IMG/VR virus record: IMGVR_UViG_3300045972_000299
Span: 1 to 33,709 of that record
Origin: a virus
Direction: 5' to 3' (one strand)
Length of the DNA: 33,709 nucleotides
Shown here: positions 28,792 to 33,709 of the stretch, piece after piece
Layout: each line of letters starts with the position of its first letter
Numbering within the stretch: the first letter of the stretch is position 1
The notes under the pieces: model-generated
The model's input: only the letters and a program-made list of their open reading frames with translations
What the model was told of the DNA's origin: nothing
Database searches by the model: none
Made by a program: the position numbers and the translations under genes

Positions 28792-29520
28792 ATGGATGCA
28801 ATAACGGATATTTCAAACAGAATTAGCGACTTAGTAGTGCATTTTGCTGAAGGCAAGAACACTAAGTTTGCTGAGCTTGTGGGAACAAGTGAAGCTAATA
28901 TCCGTAATTATAGAGGTGGAAAAATGCCTAAGTTCGATTTTATATACAAAGTTTGCGAGAAACTCGAAATTAGTTACGACTGGTTTATCTTGGGAAAAGG
29001 CTCAATGATGGATAAGCAATCATCGCATGAGGTAGAAAGCAGAAATATATTAGTGCTAAATGATAAATCATCATCTTATAAGACACTTGAGAAACAAACA
29101 ATACCAATATATAACCTAAAAGCAGCTGCCGGGTTAGTATCATTATTTCAGTCTCCAAGTTCATTTATACCGGTTGATTATATATCTCTTCCAAACCTTG
29201 GAAAGGTAGATGGTGGACTATATGCTGTAGGTGATAGCATGTACCCGCTAATTAAATCCGGTGATATAGTTGTATATCGACAAATACATGATATGATCAA
29301 CAATATATTTTGGGGTGAGATGTATTTATTATCGTACGATCTGGAAGGTGAAGAGTATATTGTTATCAAATATATTCATGCATCTGATATACCAGGTTGC
29401 ATTAAGTTGGTAAGTCAAAATCAACACCATTCACCAAAAGAAATTCAACTATCTAATGTCAGAGCATTGGCACAAATAAAAGCAAGTGTTCGTTTCAATG
29501 CTATCAGACCAAATAGCTAA
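28792..29520 (+). CDS. Prophage repressor, LexA/S24-type
   Basis: This 242-residue repressor has an N-terminal helix-turn-helix (about 20-55, 'NTKFAELVGTSEANIRNYRG') and a C-terminal S24 peptidase domain. The catalytic Ser149 lies in 'VGDSMYPLIKSGD' and Lys193 in 'EYIVIKYIH'. The Ala-Gly cleavage site is probably in 'KAAAGLV' (113-114). Self-cleavage stimulated by RecA filaments would induce the phage after DNA damage. That differs from Mu, whose repressor is destroyed by ClpXP. It is transcribed away from the early operon over putative operators and is followed by a PH-like gene. Confidence 0.9.
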   Translation: MDAITDISNRISDLVVHFAEGKNTKFAELVGTSEANIRNYRGGKMPKFDFIYKVCEKLEISYDWFILGKGSMMDKQSSHEVESRNILVLNDKSSSYKTLEKQTIPIYNLKAAAGLVSLFQSPSSFIPVDYISLPNLGKVDGGLYAVGDSMYPLIKSGDIVVYRQIHDMINNIFWGEMYLLSYDLEGEEYIVIKYIHASDIPGCIKLVSQNQHHSPKEIQLSNVRALAQIKASVRFNAIRPNS

Positions 29521-29537
29521 TTAAATCTACATATTCA

Positions 29538-29909
29538 ATGGAACTAAATGAATTAATAAATAATGATATATTTATTGGCAAATCAATAAGTTTATCTAAG
29601 AAATCCATAAATCTAATGCTTGAATCATTGTCAAAAGATGAAAAACCAATTATTGTAACTAATTGCAATATGAATGACAAGCCAGGAGTTATAACTATTA
29701 CGAATAAAAGGCTTATTTTTTCATCAGTAGTACTATTTAATTATATAAAGAAAGAGTTTGATTTAAAACACATTACAAGTCTCAGTTATGAAAGTTCATT
29801 TATGAATAAACTCACAATTACATCTTATAGTGAGAAACTAATAATAAGTGCAATAAAAAAAGAAGCCGGAAATAAAATAATTGACAAATTTAATGATATG
29901 AAAGATTAA
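29538..29909 (+). CDS. PH/GRAM-like domain protein, lysogenic gene
   Basis: A 123-residue protein, 17 bases after the repressor, probably co-expressed during lysogeny. After a helical N-terminus (to about 36), residues 37-120 follow the bacterial PH-like pattern: 'KPIIVTNCNM.DKPGVITITNKRLIFSSVVLF', the 'G.l.lTnkRLiF' core, then 'KKEFDLKHITSLSYESSFMN' and a C-terminal helix 'IIDKFNDMKD'. PH-like folds in bacteria often sense membranes or envelope stress. A role in superinfection exclusion or lysogen fitness is possible. No membrane segment is present. Confidence 0.6.
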   Translation: MELNELINNDIFIGKSISLSKKSINLMLESLSKDEKPIIVTNCNMNDKPGVITITNKRLIFSSVVLFNYIKKEFDLKHITSLSYESSFMNKLTITSYSEKLIISAIKKEAGNKIIDKFNDMKD

Positions 29910-29961
29910 ATTTTATATCTTTGTGTCGGTGTATTTAATACGGTTGTGGTTATCCGTAGCT

Positions 29962-29990
29962 AAAGGCGAAAGGTTAAACTTTCGCCTTTT
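29962..29990 (+). terminator. Rho-independent terminator after the lysogenic genes
   Basis: AAAGGCGAAAG and CTTTCGCCTTT form an 11-bp stem with a 6-base loop (GTTAAA), ending in a TTTT run. It lies 53 bases after the PH-like gene stop and ends the repressor operon before the phage end. Confidence 0.85.
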
Positions 29991-30005
29991 GTAATTTTTA
30001 ACCTA

Positions 30006-30078
30006 GTAACCGTGGTTACATTTTACGGTTACAATAATGTAACCTTAGCGGTTACATTCTGATTCTTAAAGGTTACAT
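30006..30078. repeat. Cluster of GGTTACA repeats, probable phage end with transposase sites
   Basis: Four direct copies of GGTTACA start at 30014, 30027, 30050 and 30071. Two inverted copies lie at 30006-30011 (GTAACC) and 30038-30044 (TGTAACC). Spacings of 13, 23 and 21 bases recall the repeated MuA sites at Mu ends. The end of the outermost copy (TGTAACC, read inward) would fit the terminal TG...CA of Mu-type elements, so the phage left end may lie at about 30077. A further inverted pair is seen at 30279-30291 (GTTACGTGTAACC), so the exact border is not fixed. Confidence 0.5.
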
Positions 30079-30344
30079 TTGAGCATAAAAAAAGAACTTA
30101 CCGAAGTAAATCCTTATATAATTAATTGTTTTGCTCATTCATTTTACCCCATTGTTCACGGGCACTTTGCAGTTTTTGCGGCATTTTCTTTCATTTTACG
30201 TGATAATGCATTCATACGCATTCATTTTTTCTCACTCCATTTTAGTCTCATTGTGTTCATTCTTTTGTTTTACTGTTAGTTACGTGTAACCGTTTGCGCT
30301 TTTTTGTTCGCTATTGGTTTTTTGCCCTTTATTAGATATATAAA
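30078..30344. other. Gene-free AT-rich stretch at the prophage border
   Basis: I see no convincing gene in this 267-bp region. A 66-codon frame (30079-30279) is low-complexity and Phe-rich and is probably not coding. The region contains imperfect repeats of CATTCATTTT (for example TTCATTTTACC, TTCATTTTACG, GCATTCATTTTTTC) and a GTTAC-GT-GTAAC palindrome at 30279-30290. It likely contains the junction of phage and chromosome and the promoter of the next gene. Confidence 0.5.
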
Positions 30345-32117
30345 ATGAAAAAAGCGATAATACATATTTCAGATCTCCATATAACTGAACACAGAAATGA
30401 TGACGGTGAGCTTATTACCACTTCATGGTTCACGACTCATGAGCTGCCTTTTCATAATAGCATAGTTGATTTAGTCAAGTCAGAAAAAGAAAGATTAAAT
30501 ATTGAAACGTTTTACTTAATTGTTTCAGGTGATTTATCAAATACTTCAACAGTTGAAGAATATAAAAAAACAAAAAAGTTTCTTGAAAAATTCATTAAAG
30601 ATTTAAAGATAGAAAAGGAGAATGTTATAATTGTTCCTGGAAATCATGATATCAATTGGTATGAAAATAAAAAGGCAGTAGAAGAGCATAAACTTACGAG
30701 TACATCTTTGAAAAAAGCGAGGGAATTTAACTCTGAAAAATTCGCTCATTATAAAAACTTTTTTGATGATTTCTTTAGTGACAAATCTTTAAAATTCCTA
30801 ACAGATAAAATCATTGTTCAAACAGTTCCATTAAATGAATTAAAAATAGTTTTAATTGGGGTGAATTCGGTTTTAATGTCATCACACATTGAAGTTCAAT
30901 TTGGAGACATTGAAATTGAAAAGTTAGATGAAGAGTTACAAGAAATACATAGTAAATATAGTGAATACGAAAAATTATGCATATTTCATCACAATCCAAA
31001 AATTAGTACAATTGATGGTAAAGCAACTCTTAAAAATTGGTCTGAAAAAGTTAGTATTTTCAATCGTCACAACATTAAAACTTTCTTGTTTGGTCATGAA
31101 CATACCTATGGTTCATATAAAGATGATAAAGATTTCTGTAATTACATAGCTACAGGTTCATTAGGAATAAATAAAAAAGATATTCATAATTATATCAATA
31201 TAATTGAAATCATTGAGACTGATTCTAATGTAAAACTAAAAACAAACTTTTTTAAACTTGAGAAAGAAGGTAAGCCAGAACATCTTGAATTTGGATTTTG
31301 GAATTTGCTAAATGATTCCGCAAATTCGAAAGAGTTATTAATAGTTGAAAAGCCAAAAATTACTTCAAATTCTAATATTTCATTGTTTCCAAATGTTATT
31401 GAATCAACGACATTTGAGGAAACTACCACAAAATCTACAGTTGATACAATTGAAAGTGTAGTTGAATTTGATTATTCTGATTTTCTTGTTGACTATATAA
31501 AAAAAAATAAAGCATTTAAATCTGGTCATTTCCATTGGAATGAAACTGCGAAATCGCATAATTGGTTAGATATTTCAACACTTCTAAAATCTAGAGAAAT
31601 GGTTTTGATGTGCCAGAAAGCAATTTTTGAAATAATAAAGAAAGACATTTTAAAAACAGATTTAATAATTGGGGTTGGGATGGAAGGAAGTTTTATAGGT
31701 TCATCAATATCTTTGTTGATGAATAGTCCCTTTACTTTTTTACCGTATGAATATAGATATAAAGATCATGAAGAACATGAAAAAAAATTGAATTTTCTTC
31801 CAAATGCTAATGTCACAATCATATTTGATGTTGTCCATTCAGGTTCAACAATCAAAAGTCTTTTAGAAAGTCATAAAGATTTTTTTAAGACATCAGAAAG
31901 CATAAATTTAATATCACTATTTTACACAGGGAAAAAAGAGTATTCTGTTGATTTATTTAAAGAAACAATAGACAAAAGACTAGCATTCTATAATGTTTGC
32001 TCCAAAATTAAAGTTGAATCATGTCCATATGGTACAGATTACAAAGAAAAATGTACTGTATATGCAAAGAAGTTAGATACTATTTATGAATTCTATAATA
32101 ATGCAAGAAAAAATTAA
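30345..32117 (+). CDS. Metallophosphoesterase-phosphoribosyltransferase fusion protein
   Basis: A 590-residue two-domain protein outside the phage core. Residues 1-300 form a calcineurin-like phosphoesterase with the full metal set: Asp10-x-His12 (SDLH), Asp63 (SGDLSN), Asn100-His101 (PGNHD), His215/216 (FHHNP) and GHEH 250-253. After a linker rich in Thr and Ser (330-375), residues 376-590 resemble orotate phosphoribosyltransferase: 'FKSGHFHWNETAKSHNWLDI' at the start and the PRPP-binding loop 'TIIFDVVHSGSTIKS' (491-505). The usual second acidic residue of this loop is Val496. The combination suggests a nucleotide- or PRPP-linked enzyme; PRTase and phosphoesterase domains are known in bacterial conflict systems. 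The DNA is markedly AT-rich. Confidence 0.8.
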   Translation: MKKAIIHISDLHITEHRNDDGELITTSWFTTHELPFHNSIVDLVKSEKERLNIETFYLIVSGDLSNTSTVEEYKKTKKFLEKFIKDLKIEKENVIIVPGNHDINWYENKKAVEEHKLTSTSLKKAREFNSEKFAHYKNFFDDFFSDKSLKFLTDKIIVQTVPLNELKIVLIGVNSVLMSSHIEVQFGDIEIEKLDEELQEIHSKYSEYEKLCIFHHNPKISTIDGKATLKNWSEKVSIFNRHNIKTFLFGHEHTYGSYKDDKDFCNYIATGSLGINKKDIHNYINIIEIIETDSNVKLKTNFFKLEKEGKPEHLEFGFWNLLNDSANSKELLIVEKPKITSNSNISLFPNVIESTTFEETTTKSTVDTIESVVEFDYSDFLVDYIKKNKAFKSGHFHWNETAKSHNWLDISTLLKSREMVLMCQKAIFEIIKKDILKTDLIIGVGMEGSFIGSSISLLMNSPFTFLPYEYRYKDHEEHEKKLNFLPNANVTIIFDVVHSGSTIKSLLESHKDFFKTSESINLISLFYTGKKEYSVDLFKETIDKRLAFYNVCSKIKVESCPYGTDYKEKCTVYAKKLDTIYEFYNNARKN

Positions 32118-32152
32118 AATCCCAAAGAGAGAATTCTTTCCCTGCTCCATCT

Positions 32153-32171
32153 CGATTGTATCGTGTGGGAA
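32153..32171. repeat. Intergenic repeat CGATTGTATCGxGTGGGAA, copy 1
   Basis: CGATTGTATCGTGTGGGAA in the gap after the phosphoesterase gene. A second copy with one difference lies 764 bases on. It contains the palindrome-like CGATTGTATCG. Such short dispersed intergenic repeats are a chromosomal feature and are absent from the phage part of the window. Confidence 0.6.
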
Positions 32172-32354
32172 TTTGGCAAAATTAGTCTGAATCAGAATTT
32201 ACAGAATTAGGGAATTCTTGGCAAGCCAAGCGGCAGAGCCGAGCGTACAGAATAAGAAAAATAAGAAGAATAGTTATTGTTGGTAAGGATTAGAATCCGA
32301 GCAAGCGGGCATAGATTAAAACTAAATGAAATGATCAACTTAAAACAAAATATT

Positions 32355-32900
32355 ATGAGTTTTATAAGAAAAATTCCTTACATGTTATTTCTGACAGCAA
32401 TTTTATTGATTTTTTATAGTGCAAAATTACCACCTACAGAAAATGGAAATGAAATTGTTGTTATTGCAAACTACAAATGGATTGCGAAATTAGGCAAAAT
32501 GACTATTTCAGAAGGTCCGGCTAAACCAGTTTTGAAAAGTTTGGAAACAGGAGAAAAATTTACACCCAAATACTTTGATAAAAGTTATGCATACTTCTAT
32601 AATTTAAAGTTAGGTGACTATATACTTGATGACATTTTACTTGATGCTGGAAACATGAAATTGCACTTAAAGACAGTCAATAAAGTACGAATCTTTAGAA
32701 TTGAAAAACCTGGTGTGCTTTTTATAGGAGGTATGGATATTGTTGACTATCAAACAAAAATGAAGTTTATTATTCATGATAGTATTCAAGTAAAAAAAGA
32801 TATTGTTGACATACGAAAACATTTTTCAAATAGAAAAAATGGATTAGAAGAAAGAAGCATAATAGTACTTGACAGCCTATTAATTCAAAATAAATGGTAA
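32355..32900 (+). CDS. Hypothetical protein with N-terminal membrane anchor or signal
   Basis: Starting at ATG 32355 the protein has 181 residues and begins MSFIRKIPYMLFLTAILLIF, a membrane anchor or uncleaved signal. The frame is open to ATG 32277, but the added 26 residues are basic and unlike a leader, so the shorter form is preferred. The remainder looks strand-rich ('NEIVVIANYKWIAKLGKMTI', 'NKVRIFRIEKPGVLFIGGMD') and exported. No lipobox or family is recognised. It is flanked on both sides by the CGATTGTATCG repeats, so it is probably a stand-alone chromosomal gene. Confidence 0.6.
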   Translation: MSFIRKIPYMLFLTAILLIFYSAKLPPTENGNEIVVIANYKWIAKLGKMTISEGPAKPVLKSLETGEKFTPKYFDKSYAYFYNLKLGDYILDDILLDAGNMKLHLKTVNKVRIFRIEKPGVLFIGGMDIVDYQTKMKFIIHDSIQVKKDIVDIRKHFSNRKNGLEERSIIVLDSLLIQNKW

Positions 32901-32916
32901 GAACTTACTCCCTCGC

Positions 32917-32935
32917 GATTGTATCGGGTGGGAAA
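32917..32935. repeat. Intergenic repeat CGATTGTATCGxGTGGGAA, copy 2
   Basis: CGATTGTATCGGGTGGGAA in the 143-bp gap after the hypothetical gene; 18 of 19 bases match copy 1. Both copies lie a few tens of bases after a stop codon and in the same orientation. They could be spread by a non-autonomous mobile repeat or be part of mRNA 3' ends. Confidence 0.6.
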
Positions 32936-33043
32936 ATAAAGTGAGGTCTGATGAAAAATAAGAAAGTTGATTTAAAATGAGGAATAAATAAACTACATGG
33001 TGCAATTGTGCGGCATATGGTTATTACCACCAATTAAAAAAAA

Positions 33044-33709
33044 ATGAAGACATACATTGTAGATGCTTTTACTAAAATTCCATATGCTGGAAATCCAGCA
33101 GGAGTTTGCATTTTAGATTACGAATTACCAGATAATTTAATGGCAAAGATTGCCGGGGAAATAAATCATTCTGAGACAGCATTCTTACTTAAAATAGATA
33201 ATGTTTATAGCCTGAGATGGTTCACGCCAAAAACTGAGGTTAGTTTGTGCGGACACGCAACTCTTGCTACTGCCCACATTTTATATGAGACAGGATTTCT
33301 AAAGAGTAATGAGCAGATAAAGTTTGATACTAAAAGTGGGGTTTTGACGGCAAGGATTACTAATGATATGATTGAATTAGATTTTCCTCAGATGTTTGTG
33401 GACGAATGTGAAAGTAACGAGATTATTGAAAAGGCATTTGATATTAAACCTGTTTACGTAGGGAGAAATGATAAAAGATATTTGATTGAAATAGACAGTA
33501 TAGAAAGATTAAAAACAATAGAACCTGACTTTCAGTTGTTGCAAAAGTCAGACAGAGGAGGGTTTATAATAACTGCAAAATCAGATGTCAAATATGATTT
33601 TTATTCGAGATTTTTTGCTCCAGGTGTTGGAATAAATGAAGATCCAGTAACAGGTTCTGCTCACTGTTATCTTGCTCCATATTGGTCAAAGAAATTAAAT
33701 AAATCAAAG
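33044..33709 (+). CDS. PhzF family isomerase/epimerase, 3'-truncated by window
   Basis: 222 codons are present from ATG 33044; the frame is open to the window edge. Residues 1-60 carry the PhzF hallmark: 'VDAFTKIPYAGNPAGVCIL' and then 'NHSETAFLL', with the catalytic Glu at 44, and 'WFTPKTEVSLCGHATLATAHIL' (63-84). 'FFAPGVGINEDPVTGSAHCYLAPYW' in the second half is the second conserved motif. Proteins of this family use a diaminopimelate epimerase fold and catalyse proton shifts in small acids; the substrate is unknown. It is a normal chromosomal metabolic gene and confirms that the phage has ended before it. Confidence 0.92.
   Translation, partial: MKTYIVDAFTKIPYAGNPAGVCILDYELPDNLMAKIAGEINHSETAFLLKIDNVYSLRWFTPKTEVSLCGHATLATAHILYETGFLKSNEQIKFDTKSGVLTARITNDMIELDFPQMFVDECESNEIIEKAFDIKPVYVGRNDKRYLIEIDSIERLKTIEPDFQLLQKSDRGGFIITAKSDVKYDFYSRFFAPGVGINEDPVTGSAHCYLAPYWSKKLNKSK

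Noticed and set aside
30079-30279. 66-codon frame at the phage border
   Set aside because: Low complexity (Phe, His, Ile), begins with an unusual start and lies in an AT-rich repeat stretch; no domain and no operon context.
29991-30300. CRISPR-like array formed by the GGTTACA and CATTCATTTT repeats
   Set aside because: Units are too short and irregular, occur in both orientations, have no spacers of constant length and no cas genes nearby.

Overview
The window looks like most of a Mu-like (transposable) tailed prophage integrated in the chromosome of a member of the Bacteroidota, followed by about 3.4 kb of very AT-rich flanking DNA. The Bacteroidota assignment rests on AT-rich DNA, start codons preceded by A/T-rich leaders instead of clear Shine-Dalgarno sites, TTTG-type promoter -7 elements, and protein families typical of Bacteroidales prophages. 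I do not assign a genus. A sheath gene, a tube gene and a baseplate set indicate a contractile-tailed (myovirus) particle.

Layout, read from the phage left end (right side of the window) inward. A cluster of GGTTACA repeats near 30006-30078 probably marks the phage end. Next come an S24-type repressor and a small PH-like gene (plus strand), a Cro/Ner-like gene facing the other way, and a minus-strand early operon. The early operon has a 32-residue membrane peptide too short for usual calling, a DUF3164 gene, a MuA-like DDE transposase and a MuB-like ATPase, then a second P-loop ATPase. A complete diversity-generating retroelement (DGR) follows at 20.5-22.6 kb: two paralogous target genes, a template repeat and a reverse transcriptase. 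Several small genes come after it, one secreted.

The late region has two divergent halves. A plus-strand arm (12.1-18.1 kb) carries terminase small and large subunits, a gp36-like protein, a DUF935 portal, a MuF head protein with a toxin-like C-terminus, and a gpG-like morphogenesis protein. A minus-strand arm (11.9-0 kb) carries protease/scaffold, capsid, a joining protein, endolysin, holin, a probable u-spanin, an acidic repeat protein, sheath, tube, tail chaperones, tape measure and baseplate genes. The arms start from a common 158-bp region containing a perfect 21-bp inverted repeat and two TTTG elements placed symmetrically, which looks like a divergent late promoter under one activator. 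The phage right end and any tail fibres lie beyond position 1.

The main discoveries are as follows. (1) The DGR: the template repeat differs from its two variable repeats at 14 and 15 of its 21 adenines and at none of the other positions. (2) Two candidate -1 ribosomal frameshift sites: A AAA AAC in the tail chaperone gene, giving a G/GT pair, and T TTT TTC at the end of the portal gene. The second would join the portal to a MuF reading frame that has no ATG or GTG start. (3) A nuclease-like toxin domain on the MuF protein, followed by an unusually structured non-coding stretch. (4) A metallophosphoesterase-phosphoribosyltransferase fusion next to the prophage end. All assignments come from reading the sequence and remembered family features; no database search was run.
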